DNA of 64,000 bases from contig NC_061124.1 in the NCBI RefSeq assembly GCF_905220365.1, forward strand, positions 2,420,501 through 2,484,500. The letters are read 5' to 3'. The stretch comes from Vanessa cardui (lineage: Eukaryota > Arthropoda > Insecta > Lepidoptera > Nymphalidae). Numbering within the stretch: the stretch's first letter is position 1; the number at the start of each line of letters is the position of its first letter. Both the position numbers and the translations under genes were made by a program. Positions 11,261 through 23,479 of the stretch are shown here, in pieces. The notes beneath the pieces were generated by a model. The model was given only the letters and a program-made list of their open reading frames with translations, searched no databases and was not told where the DNA came from.

Positions 11261-13570
11261 TTTACTATTTCTACATACTACAAAGATTTCTAACAATGTA
11301 CTGCTAAGCAATAATTTTAGTAACGGAGGCCGTTCTCAAAGAACTTTTGGTCACATTACAGTGTACAGACCCATTTTAATCTCTCGCTGGCTTAATCCGA
11401 TGACACGTTAAATCCGATACGAATCAGAACCAATGGTTCGAGGTGCTCTCGGAGACTTCCAACACTACCATAATTAACAAACGTCAAATTACAGAAAGGT
11501 ACCCAGACCTTTTGGGTAAGGTCACTTGACCAAGAACTTGATACCATATATCGTAAGTCTACGTCACAATGTCTCAAAATAGTTCCGAAACTGACAGCTA
11601 AAGTTGTACCTACGTTGTCTAAAATAGATTTCTTAAAATAGTAACAAAGCGCTGACGCGAACTGTATACATTTTCACTTACCGATCATTTTACCGCTGAC
11701 GTAACGTTCGGTAATGGGGGTTCGTATTACATCATAATGTGATGAGGTTAAATGTCATTTATTCGTGAGTGTATCTGTTTTTATGGAGTACTTGTGATAT
11801 TTTCCGAACAAATTGTAGTATGACGTGATGATATTACTTTTGGTGAATTGTTCATAAAAAATTAACTATTGAGTGATTTGTTAACAATTTATGCTTCTCG
11901 ATTTCATCAATGTTAATTTAACTAGTTCATACCTTGTTCATAAACATTAAAAGATAATTCACAAAATCCAGTATATGACAAACTTACCACTAATTGCCAT
12001 TTACTAATTTCTCAACCCTCAATAAACGCTCTATCTTACCCTATAAGGAGTTAGTGAAGATTCGATAATGATCATGAATACTTTGTGATTTTTTTTGATG
12101 ACGTTACGCATGGCACAGAAGTACGGGCGCGAATGTGATTACCTTCTAAAGAGATCTCTACGAAACTCTGAAAGGTGCACAGCAGGGAAGCAACCGCGAA
12201 TGCATTATATCAATACAAAAGTATCCCTTCTCATACCTTAGTTCAGAGGCCGATTCGCGTCTCGAATCGTAATAAGCATATGTTATATTCAATATGTAAC
12301 CTTCGAACACTTTTCAATCCATCGACAGTATCACGTCACATCAATCCTCGAATTGTACGATTTTGTTTAGTATACTATGCTAGTCTAATTTGTGACAAAA
12401 TTGAAAACCAACCAAAATTTTTGGAATTAAACTATTGCAATATTTAGCTCATCATCATTCGACCCATTTTCTCCTTTGGGTACCTTTCATAAAAACTTTA
12501 AAGCACGAATACGATTGTTCGTATTTAGTTATACGAGAACTCTCTTTTATAAGTAAGCTCGAAACTAAAATATTCAGTACGTGGAACAAAACTGTATTTT
12601 AATCACTCTGAAGCATTTGCACGACGGAAATGAAATTTCATTGGACTCGCTGCGATACGTACTTAGTATATATAGATAATGTTTATCTTTTAAAGGAAGA
12701 TGGAATAAGTTTCTTTTGTATGGAGATTGTCTTGTATATCAATTTAGATTTTACTCTATGTATTTTATATATGATATTTATAATTGACTTAGAAAAGAGA
12801 GAATTTCAATTCTTCTGTATATGTTTGTACATTCTTAGGTATTAATATTTAATGTTTAAATTTCGGGTTATACCAATTTTTTCATTCCGATTCCGAAGAA
12901 AGGTTTCTCAAAATCTTTTTTTCTAAAAAGCTCCAAGTCAGGCCCATCTAAAAAGTAGACATTATTAGGTTATTAAGTCTACATTTGAGACGGTTTTCTG
13001 AAATCAGCTATGAAACATCTTTGGATTAAGTATTACATGAAACATAAAAATCGTCTAATATACATATATCTGGTCTGGTTGGTAAAGTCGCGGGTATAGC
13101 TAGTTTAATTTATAAAACATATCATTCTTTATTAAGTTTTCTTAATAGACTGCTATAAAAAATATATAATTTAGATAAAAGATGTAATTTGACTGCTTGC
13201 ATTAGTCAGAATCTCTTAAATGGCTTCAAAACAAACGTGGTATAATACTTAATCCATGGTTAATTAATGTCTTAATTATATTCTTTAATAATTCATTTTT
13301 AATACAGGACTCAGACTCAATTTGAATTAACCCTTTGATTATTAAATCACATATCTTGCTATCCATAATATTCATAGAAGTGTTCCTTATTATATATTAT
13401 TTGGATTAAGTAAATATAGTCTTTATTGCGTAGGTACTACATTACATAATAGAACTGTTAATTTTATTATATTTCTGTCGTATAGTTCAAAAGCTCTGAT
13501 TCTTGTTAACATGTGAAATTAATCACATATTTATTTGTTGAAAATCCATTCGTGGTCTTTTAACAGATTA
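11261..13570. other. Long AT-rich stretch, nothing firmly recognised
   Basis: Several chance frames occur (11392-11577 -, 12175-12447 +, 12630-12845 +), none with a domain or splice context. The text around 11395-11480 (ggttcgaggtgctctcggag) may be an ancient repeat, but I cannot place it. Confidence 0.3.
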
Positions 13571-13795
13571 TATTTAACAAGCGACCCAACCCGTCTTCGC
13601 ATGGGTGCAATGCTAATACTAAATATAGAAAAAAAATGTCCAAATTATCAGTGTTGCTCTACTATATTGTCCACATATTAAATACGTAAAGCTCTCTGTC
13701 AAATCAGTCTATCTATTAAAAAAACCACATCAAAACCAGTTGCTTCATTCTAAATAGATAAGCGACTTTGTTTCATACTATGTTATAATATATAA
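13571..13795 (-). mobile_element. Helitron-like element, family Hb, degraded
   Basis: The head reads gcgacccaacccgtcttcgc, with the terminal CTAG mutated to CAAG. The middle has tctatctattaaaaaaacc and the end reads gcgactttgtttcatacta. It matches the 25172-25419 copy in order. Confidence 0.5.
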
Positions 13796-14539
13796 GGAGT
13801 AAAATTATTCATTTTGAAATCAAATTAAAAACCAATAACACAACATTCAATTTTTTTTTATTTTCTTACAGTTTCTTGTTAATATCGATGTACTAATAAC
13901 TTTATAACATAAAGATATCTAACTTTATAACATAAAGATAGATAAGATCTTGCTATCTCATACTCCTTAATTGATAAAGTCATTTGAAAATGCAAAGAAC
14001 GATGAACATAAGAGAAAGTCTTCTCGGCCTTATTCGATAGAGTGTTAAAATTAATGAGATGTAGCAAACGAAAAACACACAGAAAAACCCTCTTGACCCA
14101 ATTTCAGCAACGGCCAGTTAACGGTTAGAACTGTCTGTTCTCTCACTCATAAGGATCGATAGTGAAGCAATCCGAGACGCCCGGAGAGAGATCCAGCACA
14201 ATGCCAATAGTTTGTCCTTATATAAAGGACACGTAACATCACTAATATCCTTATTCTGAGAGTAGAACACATCTAAAAACACTATAACCTCATTTGTCAG
14301 ATCCGTGATTCGAATTTTAATATCTGTGGAATTAACAAACGAGAAAACGGGAATGAAAATATATTGTTAAATTACAATATAAAGTATTTTATTAAACAAC
14401 AACGGATGGGTTTATTATTATGACTCCTTTATTTCATGATCCATGAAAATGTTCCATTGTGAAAAGTGCCGTATCACGAGATGACCCGCTGAAGCGGATC
14501 AATGTTGCCAGTTATCTCGGGTATATTAAATTACAACGA
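13796..14539. other. Unassigned stretch with a probable old repeat
   Basis: About 14085-14220 contains gacccaatttcagcaacggc and ctctcactcataaggatcg. These read like a - strand copy of a common lepidopteran repeat recalled from memory; the boundaries are unclear. A 16-bp segment, aactttataacataaa, is directly repeated at 13898 and 13921. Confidence 0.3.
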
Positions 14540-14785
14540 TCGTCAATATGGACAATATCAGGACATCACATTCATTACTCTGATCCCAATGTGAGTAGCT
14601 AAAGCACTTGTCTTTTGGAAAATCAGAAGTAACGATACCGCAAACACCCAGATCCAAGAAAACATAGAAAACTGATGAACTTGTTCTACATCGACTCGGA
14701 ATCAAACGCGGGACTTCGGAGTAGCGTACCCATGAAAACCAGTGTTCACAATACTAGAATACGGAGGTTGTTAAATATGATAACT
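14540..14785 (-). mobile_element. SINE-C, tRNA-like retroposon
   Basis: Same family as 56102-56338: attactctgatcccaatgtg, cagaagtaacgataccgcaa and tctacatcgactcgg, followed by the head with gcgtacccatgaaaa. It is mutated in the B-box region (aatcaaacgcgggac). Confidence 0.6.
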
Positions 14786-15209
14786 AACATTGTTATAATG
14801 ATTCAATAAGATCATTCTTGCTATGGTTGGTGAAAGAGTAGGCACTATAATGATTCGAAAAAAATTGAAGAAACATTCGACATGAAAAAATCTTCTTGTT
14901 CCACATTCAACGTCTTTTGTACCACCGTGGGAGCGAGCGGTTCAATATTTAAGAGGAACGAGAGAAAAATCATCGCAATTGAAACTTTAGCTTCGGAATT
15001 ATTCAAACATACTCGTATACAAACGTAACATCGACTTTTCTGAAATGTCATCCAGTATCAGGTGTGAGCTACTTGAATTTACTTACCTTTATGGTCCAAA
15101 TGTAAAGAAGAATATATTTTGTCCTTTTTCATTTTATACCAAATAAAATATTGGCACAGTCATTAATACGGTATGTCAATTGAAAATGGAATAGAAATGT
15201 CAACGGACA
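14786..15209. other. AT-rich stretch, nothing recognised
   Basis: The 68-codon frame at 14845-15051 (-) has no recognisable domain. Confidence 0.35.
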
Positions 15210-15498
15210 ACAACAGCAGCATGTAAAATTGGGCTAAGGCCTAATTTCCCTTTGTGGAGAAGGTTTTGGTAGATATTCCACCACGCTGTTCCAATGCGGG
15301 TTGGTGGAATACACATGTGGCAGAATTTCTATGAAATGAGACACGTGCAGGTTTCTCTCGATGTTTTCCTTCTCCGCCGAAAACGAGATAAATAATATAC
15401 ATAAATTAAGCACATGAATATATAGTGGTGCTTGCCTGGATTTGAACCCGCAGTCGTCGGTTAAGATGCACGCGTTCTAGCGACTCGGCCATCATGCC
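15210..15498 (-). mobile_element. SINE-A, near full length, mutated
   Basis: All blocks are present. The A box complement reads actcggccatca, departing from the family ctgggccatctc, so promoter function is doubtful. Confidence 0.7.
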
Positions 15499-15821
15499 TC
15501 ATATAAATGTCAAATTCGAGTAACTGCCTAGCTAGACTACTAGTCAATTTTTTTGTAGGATTAATCGCAAATATTATGAAACGCAACGCAGATTATATAT
15601 ACTTAGAAGCCGTTTAAAGTTACGTTTTATTATTGATAAAAGAAGCTAATTTTTATTTTTGCAAACAACTGATATTATCGACGAGTATATTACATTACAA
15701 TTACATTCCAGAGTTAATCTCTATATATCTATTATATTATATTATGTAAAAATTATATTATTATATTTCCTGACAAAGCCGCTCCTAATATGTTAATAGA
15801 AACCAATTTTAAATAAATATT

Positions 15822-16057
15822 ACCTACCCCGGCTTCGCACGGTTGCGATGATGTGACAGAACAGTAGAAAATTCAAAAACTATCAGTGTTTCTTTATTTA
15901 CTAAACTGTCCATGTATTATATATAAAATCCTTCTTCTTGAATCACTCTATATATTAAAAAAAACCGCATCCAAATCTGTTGCGTGGTTTTAAAGATTTA
16001 AGCATACATAGACATATGGGGACAGAGAAAGCGACTTTGTTCTTTACTATATAGAGA
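15822..16057 (-). mobile_element. Helitron-like element, family Hb
   Basis: The head is ccccggcttcgcacggttgc, with stem CCCG/CGGT just inside the damaged CTAG end. The interior has aaaaaccgcatccaaatctg, and it ends at agcgactttgttctttacta. Confidence 0.5.
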
Positions 16058-16100
16058 TGTATGTACGTTTGTATGTATGTCTGTATGTATGTGTGTATGC
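16058..16100. repeat. (GTAT)n microsatellite
   Basis: About ten imperfect ATGT/GTAT units sit between the Hb element and the RTE tail. Confidence 0.8.
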
Positions 16101-16104
16101 GAGT

Positions 16105-16190
16105 AGCCGGAAAAAGACCACAGGGGCGTGAACTTGGAGAGGCCTATGTCCAGCAGTGGACAAAACCGGGCTGATGATGATGATGATGAT
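16105..16190 (+). mobile_element. RTE-type LINE 3' terminus with (GAT)n tail
   Basis: The + frame reads ELGEAYVQQWTKPG and then TGA. This is the recalled C-terminus of lepidopteran RTE-type reverse transcriptases (consensus E-A-[YF]-V-Q-Q-W). The stop is followed at once by gatgatgatgatgatgat, the tail microsatellite. Only the last tens of codons remain, so it is a severely 5'-truncated copy. Confidence 0.65.
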
Positions 16191-16517
16191 ATAGAGATGA
16201 ATAAACTTGATTATGTACGAGTATGGTGTCTTAGAAATTTTCGACAAATTTAAAATGAAATTGAAAATATCCTCTGAGCTATTATTTATTTTGAAATTTG
16301 AATTAACAAAAAATGATTACAAAGCAAAAAGTGCAGATCTAGACAATAACAAATGCTGGCTAATTAGTTGAAGTTCAATTAAGCTGGATTATCAGGTTTC
16401 TTTGTAAAGATAATCATTAGAGATTAAGACCAAAGCAAATTGCCTTACAAATTGAAAATAGGATTTATATCGCAACCGCGATATTACTGGCAATAATCTC
16501 GAGTTATGAGTTTTGAA

Positions 16518-16796
16518 GAGCCGAGATGGCCCAGTGGTTAGAACGCGTGCATCTTGACTGATGATTGCGGGTTCAAACCCAGTCAAGCACCACTGAATAT
16601 TTATGTGCTTGATTTGTGTTTATAATTCATCTCGTGCTAGGCGGTGAAGAAAAAAATCGTGAGGAAATGTGCATGTGTCTAATTTCATAGAAATTCTGCC
16701 ACATGTGTTTTCGAATAACCCACATTAGAACAGCGTAGTGGAATATGTTCCAAAACTTCTCCTTAAAGGGAGAGGAGGCCTTAGTAAAATTTACAT
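16518..16796 (+). mobile_element. SINE-A, tRNA-derived, near full length with intact Pol III boxes
   Basis: The best-preserved head of the family. The A box TGGCCCAGTGG at 16527-16537 fits TRGYNNARNNG exactly, and the B box GGTTCAAACCC at 16570-16580 fits GGTTCRANNCC. The roughly 280-bp body runs through an aattctgccacatgtg block to gagaggaggccttagtaaaa. There is no long ORF. About 17 copies or pieces occur in the window in both orientations. It should be mobilised by a LINE in trans; which LINE is not evident. Confidence 0.85.
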
Positions 16797-18320
16797 GGTT
16801 TTATGAGTATGAGTATGTATGAGTTTTGAATAGAATTATTTAATTAACTTTCATTATACAAGAATTCTACCAAGAAACAATATGCAAATGAATTCCGTAA
16901 ATGTAACGGAAACTATCGGATATCCGAAAGAATAAATCCGAAACCGTAAATGAAAAAAAAAGAAATTTTTATTATAACTTTCCTTTGGCTGTGTTATAGT
17001 GAAGGCGATATCCAATTATTTTTTAAGGTGAATTATTTTTTCTATATTATACTCTATAACTATACCCTGCTAATAAACTGTCCATTTGTAATTATCTTTT
17101 TAATAATAATAATAATAACAACCAATCGGATAGCCTGAAATAATTTCATAGACGTTTTAAATATCCGTATCCATATTTAGATCCGAAATTATAAATCCAT
17201 AACATCCCTGGTATATAGTATGGTACAGGATATAGTGACAATGAATCTTAAGCTATTCATTTCGAACTTCTGCCTCCTTTTTTATTTAACGTCCAGAAAA
17301 GCAGAACTTTAAATACTAGTGAACGAGAAATATGAGAAGCAATATTTAAATATGACTTGAATTTGTATTATTTCAATCAATTATAATAACAATGGTTACT
17401 CTGATGCAAACAGAGTAGGTTTCATACGTTTCATTTATTAATTTATTCAATAACACTGATATTTATTGCATAAATTATGGGGAAAGGAACTGCCTTCTAC
17501 TAGAGTCTCTTACGGATCTCGTTTCGAGGGCTTATATCAAGCTATCTTCCGTAGTCTTTTCCGGAGGCTTGCTCATCTAAAGACATAAAAACGTAGTTGA
17601 ATAATATTCCTTTCATTAAAAGTACTATCAAGTGTTATGTACTGAGTAATTACATAGGAATATTTGCATATTGAATAAATGTTATTCATAGAGTACAATA
17701 AATATAATATTATTTGAATTAAAATTTTAGAATTCAATAAAAACTTACGCGACAAAAAATATTTTACGCGATTTTTCAAAATGTTTGATAAGATACTTTG
17801 GATTTTTTTTAATAACAAATATTAAAATAAAAATAAATGTAAAAAGTTTCTATTAAGTGTTACGCAAAAACATTTTCGTAAAATCGATCTACGATCAAAC
17901 AATTAAGTAAACAGAAATTCGATCAGCACTCCAAACAATTCAAATGTAAAACCTAAACAGTTTTTCGGAAACGATTCAGGCAGAAATAACCCTCGCGTTT
18001 TCCAATACGTTAGCACTTTCCACTAAAACATACATACTTATGTCGAGATTTATAACGCAAACATAGTTAAACTCAATATTTATGATCTATTTATTTGTCT
18101 TCGTACAGAGAAACTCTTGTTAATCATTTTTATACTCAGATTTGGCATCTGCGATTCATAACGAAAGATCGAAACGTAAATGTTCGGAGTTTAATGTTGT
18201 ATACATTAGTGAAATGTTGAATGACCGCAAAATATAAATAGCACGTTTATCATCAATTTTTCAATTTATCAACCTCATGAAATCGATTTTATTTGATATG
18301 TTCAATACCTTTATAATTGT
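16797..18320. other. Long AT-rich stretch, nothing recognised
   Basis: A short (AAT)n run lies at about 17101-17117. The 62- and 81-codon frames (16950-17138 +, 17573-17818 -) are isoleucine/leucine-rich, as expected of chance frames in AT-rich DNA. Confidence 0.4.
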
Positions 18321-18533
18321 CTAGTTGTTGCCCGTGGCTTTCCACGGGTGATTAAATAAAACATTAAGAATTATACACCAAACCTTTTATAACATGCATA
18401 TAATACACATATAGTTTTTCTCTTGCATCACACTATCTTTTAATGAAAATCGCATTAAAATCCTTTGAACTTGAAATATCTAAGCATACAGATGGGAAGT
18501 GATTTTTTTGGACTATGTGGAGATTCTTCTTTA
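18321..18533 (-). mobile_element. Helitron-like element with clear terminal hairpin
   Basis: CTAG at 18321-18324 is followed six bases inward by a perfect 7-bp stem, CCCGTGG-CTTT-CCACGGG (18331-18348). A subterminal hairpin next to CTRR is the Helitron 3' signature, read here on the - strand. The interior carries aatcgcattaaaatcctttg. The other end is near GGAGA|T. Confidence 0.6.
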
Positions 18534-19414
18534 AGTGTGTAAATTACTGGAGTCATCATAAACTACTGAACAGATTTTTATGAAATTTGTAATATGACTC
18601 CCCCATTCCTAGATATTTCAGGTAAAACATGGTAGGTGACAAATCTAAAATATTTCAACCGTATGATTTAAAAAAAGTATAATAATTATTAATCATATTT
18701 TATTCCATTAATCAAAATTGTTAATTTATTACATTATACAGTTATTTTACGCGCAGTATCGAAAAGAACTTCGCTCCGACTAATCCAATCGCATCTCTCG
18801 TTTTTTTTTTCAATGTTGGTAGAACCAAGCTCACCTGGAAACACGTGACTGGATACCGAAAATGCGGAATATTTTTTTGAGGACCGAGATTTTTCCATTC
18901 GTGCACTTATTCGTGCACCTGTGAACTCGTTTTTTCGCATGGACCTTTTTTAGTTGGCATGCATTTATAAATTTTCTTTGTATGTGTGTAAGTGCTCACC
19001 ACATATAGACATTTCCATTGTAAAAATATTGCCATCTCTTTCATCGTTGTAGTCATTTTGTGTATTTGTGTGTGTGTGCTTCTACATCGACAATGCGTTT
19101 TAAGAATTAAGATAATCTTCTTTGGTTACTTACCCTTTAAACCGGAAACAACAACACTTAATACGGAGCTAGGCAATTAGGGTAATATTATTAGCATTTC
19201 AGGAAATTAGTTAGTAGGCGTCGTTTGGTATTCTGCCATATATATACACCAGCTTTTATGAGATCACCAGGGTGGAAATAAGGTCATTACGAAAACCTTA
19301 ACCTGTTCCTGAAGGGTCATGGCCTTAAGACATTTATCTCATTATTTGATAGGTATATTATAACTAAGGTATTTACTTATGTCAAAAACCAGAGTATAGA
19401 AAGTTTTTAAAGTC
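18534..19414. other. Unassigned stretch
   Basis: At 18541-18640 a block (aactactgaacagatttttatg) resembles the common pilot text of lepidopteran repeats. A - strand frame at 18734-18940 contains a donor-like CAG|GTGAGC but no matching acceptor or domain. Confidence 0.3.
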
Positions 19415-19417
19415 TTA

Positions 19418-19604
19418 GAACTAGCACGCACTGGTAACTTTTGTCACGGTGACTGTTTCGTCACTCTTGTCAAGTCCGTGAATATGTATAGATGCAGACA
19501 CAAATGTCATGTCGTAATGTGCGCGCACCTCCATACATATTCATGGACTCGACAAGAGTGACGAAACAGTCACCGTGACAAAAGTTACCAGTGCGCGCTA
19601 GTTC
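19418..19604. mobile_element. Foldback MITE, 187 bp, TTA target duplication
   Basis: The left arm (19418-19492, starting GAACTAGCACGC) and the right arm (19530-19604, ending GCGCGCTAGTTC) are reverse complements with about four mismatches over 75 bp, around a 37-bp loop. Both ends abut TTA (19415-19417 and 19605-19607) in the same wider context CTTAG. A TTA duplication with TIRs suggests the PIF/Harbinger group; a 5-bp CTTAG duplication is the alternative reading. It is non-coding and dependent on a transposase elsewhere. Confidence 0.75.
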
Positions 19605-19846
19605 TTAGTGTAAAGAAACTTTCTTCCATCAGAAGCGAAAGCAAATCATTTTGTCTACTGCTATAAATACAATCAAACTAAAAATAAATAAATAGGTACT
19701 ATACCGCTCGTATTGTTGAAACAACTTGTAAAAGTATATAATATGTTGGAGATTATGAATTTATGTATACGAACTCATTTATTAGAAAGGCAACGTTATG
19801 AAGTTTTATACATAGGTTGTCAGTTGAGAGATGTCAATGTTTTGTG

Positions 19847-20124
19847 TGAGCTGAGGTGGCCCAGTGGTTAGAACGCGTGCATCTTAACGGATGATTGCGG
19901 GTTCAAACCCAGGCAAGCACCTGTGCTTGATTTGTGTTTATAATTCATCTCGTGCTAGGCAGTGAAGGAAAACATCGTGAGGAAACCTGCATGAGTCTAA
20001 TTTCATCTGCCACATGTGCATTCCACCAACCCGCATTGGAACAGCGTGGTGAAATATGTTCCAAACCCTCTCCTTAATGGAAGAGGAGGCCTAATCCCAG
20101 CAGTGGGAAATTTACAGGCTGTTA
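19847..20124 (+). mobile_element. SINE-A, near full length
   Basis: The A box TGGCCCAGTGG and B box GGTTCAAACCC are both intact. Two small internal deletions occur, after aagcacc and within aatttcatctgcc. It ends at aaatttacaggctgtt. Confidence 0.85.
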
Positions 20125-21321
20125 CTATTGGTTTAAAAAACTGTCAGTGTTTGTTCCTTGGTTGAATGAGGCTCTTGGTGTCTTAGTCTTGGGACAGCTA
20201 CAGCGCCAGACGTTCGTACTGATTGAAGTAATAATTTCAACATGTCAATAATTTAGATCCATTGGAATCCGCAACATACAAATGTTGTAACTAAAAATAA
20301 TATTTAATATAAACAAAACACTCACAAGATCCGATCATACGTTCTTGGTACCAGCTAATTATATGTTCTCACGATATGTTAATGCAGAGAGCACAGCTGG
20401 AGACATAAAGTACTAAAATAAACCTTTCAACAAACATTGTTTATTTTAACATCTTTCTTATAAGTAATTTTCAATACACATTATTTTGAAACAAATATGA
20501 CATTCATTTTAATTAATACAATTTTCTAACATAAGTTCATGTGCATATTAATACATAGATATATTTTGTTTTATGTATACCTAACTGAAAAACTACTAAA
20601 TCAATATAGATTACATATAGAACTTTTACTACAAGATGAAGATGCTGGATTAGGCAATAATTGTGTTGTCAAAAGTTGTTGTAAGTAAAGCGTCTGCAGG
20701 GTACACGAAACCAATGCGTTCTGAAGGAATTATTATGGAGTGGACCGGAGATTTATCTGAGAAAAAAACCTATGCAATTGCAACAATATGTCAAATTTCT
20801 ACTATTATTCGCCACAATTTTTCGTGTTTAATCGTTATCCATATAATTGTGTCTAAACTTAGTACCAAAAAGTTTAGTTTTAGGCGACTTCCATATTTCG
20901 CCGTTGGAGGCGCGCGGATCCTCTTGAATCGCCAATAGTTATAAATGAAGATGTCCATGAATGAAAGAGCTGAGAACATCACTAGAAATAGAGAAGTAGA
21001 AAAATCCTGTAAATAAATTTGAATAATAGAATTTTATTATGAGGATTCTGATCTTTGGATTACTTTTCCAACCATAATCCTCATTTGAATAGGTTAGAAG
21101 ACACTTGCCTAATGGACTTTGACAGACTGTTTACTGAACCCTAATCCAATGCAGATTTAAGAGCCTATATAATGGAATTATCGGTTTTCGAATTTAAATC
21201 TCCCTAAGTGGATAAAGCACAATCTTGTTTAAGTATTTATTTGCCTCTTCATTGTATTCTTGACGTTTCAACTGAAGCTGGTGACGGCACATAAAATAAA
21301 TTGAAAACGCATTTCTTTTTA
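20125..21321. other. Unassigned stretch with overlapping open frames
   Basis: A 91-codon + frame (20663-20938) and a 63-codon - frame (20791-20982) overlap. The - frame includes RFKRIRAPPTAKYGSRLKLN, which looks less random than its neighbours, but I do not recognise it. No supported splice sites. Confidence 0.3.
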
Positions 21322-21578
21322 GAACTGACGACCGTGATTGCGTAGTGTGTAAACCTGTTTTCATGGGTCTGACACCACTCTGAGGTCAAGGTTGATTTCA
21401 CAACCGAGTTTATATAGAAAAAGTTTATTAGTTTTCTATGTCGTCTTGGGTCTGGATGTTTGTGGTACCGTCATTACTTCTCATTTTCCATAACACAAGT
21501 ACTTTAGTTGCATACATTGGGATCAGGGTAATGTATGTGATGTTGTCCAATATTTTTAGAACTATGTTGGTGTACAAA
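21322..21578 (+). mobile_element. SINE-C, tRNA-like, near full length
   Basis: The + orientation runs from gaccgtgattgcgtagtgtg through a mutated B-box region (ggtcaaggttgatttc), gttttctatgtcgtcttggg and catacattgggatcagggta to ttgtccaatattttt. Confidence 0.65.
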
Positions 21579-22834
21579 ATCAGAACAATTAAAAGTAAAT
21601 GAAACATTTACGGATTCGACTATTAGGGAGACCGTTGGTCAAACAATGCTACGTCCTATTCTTTCAAATGCCAAATCAATGGTGTGAGAAAGGGAGAACA
21701 TATTTTAAGTAAACACTCACAAAATAACGTTGTCACGTAAGACCGTTAATGTCCTCACAGGAATAATAGTATCTGTAGTATAAAAATCTATAAAATTAAA
21801 AGACCCCCTCTACATATTTCAATGTAAGATTGCACACGTCCTCTAGGGTGGGAACAATTGTTCTAGATGATTCGATACTCTAAAATAAAACCAAGCATCG
21901 TTCAAGGCTTTGTGAATAGCAAAGGGTGTATGAGCACCGCGCTCTTATGCGTAGGGTGGAGTGCCCTTTGTGGTTTAGTTGCTGTATCAATGAGATGCTT
22001 TCAGAACAGTGGGTTTCTTTGGTAGTTTCTCTAGTACACCTGCGTGAAATATTATTGGTCTTTTTCCTGCTACTAGACATTTTTTTTAATATTTTTAAAG
22101 AGATCGTTTAGTAATACCGCTTTGCCCTATAAATTGAACGGAATAAACTATAGAGCTCTTTAAAATTCATGTGTTTTGTAGATTTTAACTTGAGAACTTC
22201 GGTGAAACAAAGGATTATTTTTCGGAATGCATTAATAAGTGAAAAAAATAATCTATGTAATGTTAGGAAACATGGGATTTAAGGATATGCTTATATATAC
22301 ACAAGTAAGTATTCTCCAAAATATTAAAATAAAATAATTTATAAATCACAACTCACAAAAGCGACGTAATCAAAGTTCTTGATTTACTCCATTTGAAAAT
22401 GTTCAACTAGTAATAACTAAAACTTAACTAATAATTATGAAATCTCATTTCTCAGAAACATGTAATTTATTTAACAGTAACACGGTCATCAATAACGGCA
22501 ATCAGTTCAAAGGATTTACGCTTTTCAATAAACCATCGCTAACAAGTTCGATGTGTCTAATAAAAAAGAATTGAACACCGCAAATGCCACCGAAGCCACC
22601 TGTTGTTCATTTCCTTTCAACGCTTAAAGCGCTAAATTATAAATGCTTAAATGTAGAAATGTAGTCCTTGAAATAGAATACTATTTCTCTGTATTCTTTC
22701 AATTCTTTACAGATGAATTGTCCTGTTTTACCAACGTATTGATCTCCGTTGGATTTTAAAGCGAATAGAATATAGATTAATTGTTACTTAAAGAACTAAA
22801 TATTCGTGTATTATATCTAATTACTTTTTTTGTT
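21579..22834. other. AT-rich stretch, nothing recognised
   Basis: Overlapping 66- and 61-codon frames lie at 21880-22111 on opposite strands and have no domain. No repeat family is identified. Confidence 0.35.
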
Positions 22835-23050
22835 CCATTTGCTGTCGAACCGCTTGGCCCTTGGAGTAGTGGTGCAAAAAGCTTCATTAAAAGTATAACA
22901 CCTCGCCTCATTGCCTCCCCTGGTGACAAGAGGGCTGGTTCGTTTTTTGCCCCAAGGATCGGAATTGCGATTCAACGGGGAAATGCTGCTAGCATTCTTG
23001 TCACCATTCCACGCGGTCAAGATTTATACAGTAACTATTTTAGTTCATAT
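22835..23050 (+). pseudogene. Retroelement C-terminal coding remnant
   Basis: The + frame within 22781-23068 reads FAVEPLGPWSSGAKSF, then SPGDKRAGSFFA and RIGIAIQRGNAASIL, followed shortly by an AT-rich tail. The pattern V-E-x-L-G-x-W plus a-I-Q-R-G-N-A-a-S-I-L recalls the C-terminal tail of reverse-transcriptase polyproteins common in invertebrate genomes. That is memory, not a search. The upstream domains are absent, so this is a 5'-truncated fragment. Overlapping frames on the other strand are shadows. Confidence 0.45.
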
Positions 23051-23199
23051 TTGTATATATATATTTAAGCATTTAATATTGTTAATTCTTATGTTAATAA
23101 ATGCTTTAAAATTGTTACTATTATATAGATATAATAGTATAGGCTACCTTTTGGCTAATGAACACTATTTCGTTTAGGGCGTAGCGACTGTTAGTCGAT

Positions 23200-23356
23200 A
23201 AATCTATATTATGGAATACGAGTAGCTCGCGGATTTACGGTCTCGGTAGTGATGTTCAAGTTTGCTTCATACCAAATTTCATCAAATTCTGTTCAGCGGT
23301 TTGGTCGTGATAGATCGAGAAACAGGCAGAGTTACTATCACATAAATAATACTAAT
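23200..23356 (-). mobile_element. Helitron-like element, family Ha, degraded
   Basis: It retains gttcaagtttgcttcatacc, the gttcagcggtttggtcgtga tail and aataatactaatata. The CTAG end is damaged and the head is mostly lost. It resembles the array element at 3594 but without any 76-bp amplification. Confidence 0.55.
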
Positions 23357-23479
23357 ATAGCTTATGCTACTGCATAGGTCTACAATGATTTATAAATTTT
23401 TGATTTGATAACAATCCGCAAATAAATATTTGATGGCAGCAGTTACTATGCTATCATCGCAATAGCACCACTTATCCCA

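Noticed and set aside
16527..16580. Functional tRNA gene (A and B boxes present)
   Set aside because: The same head recurs in many SINE-A copies followed by the same non-tRNA body, so these are SINEs, not tRNA genes.
18734..18940. Minus-strand exon ending at CAG|GTGAGC
   Set aside because: A donor-like string alone, with no acceptor, no recognisable protein and a frame that continues through the supposed donor.
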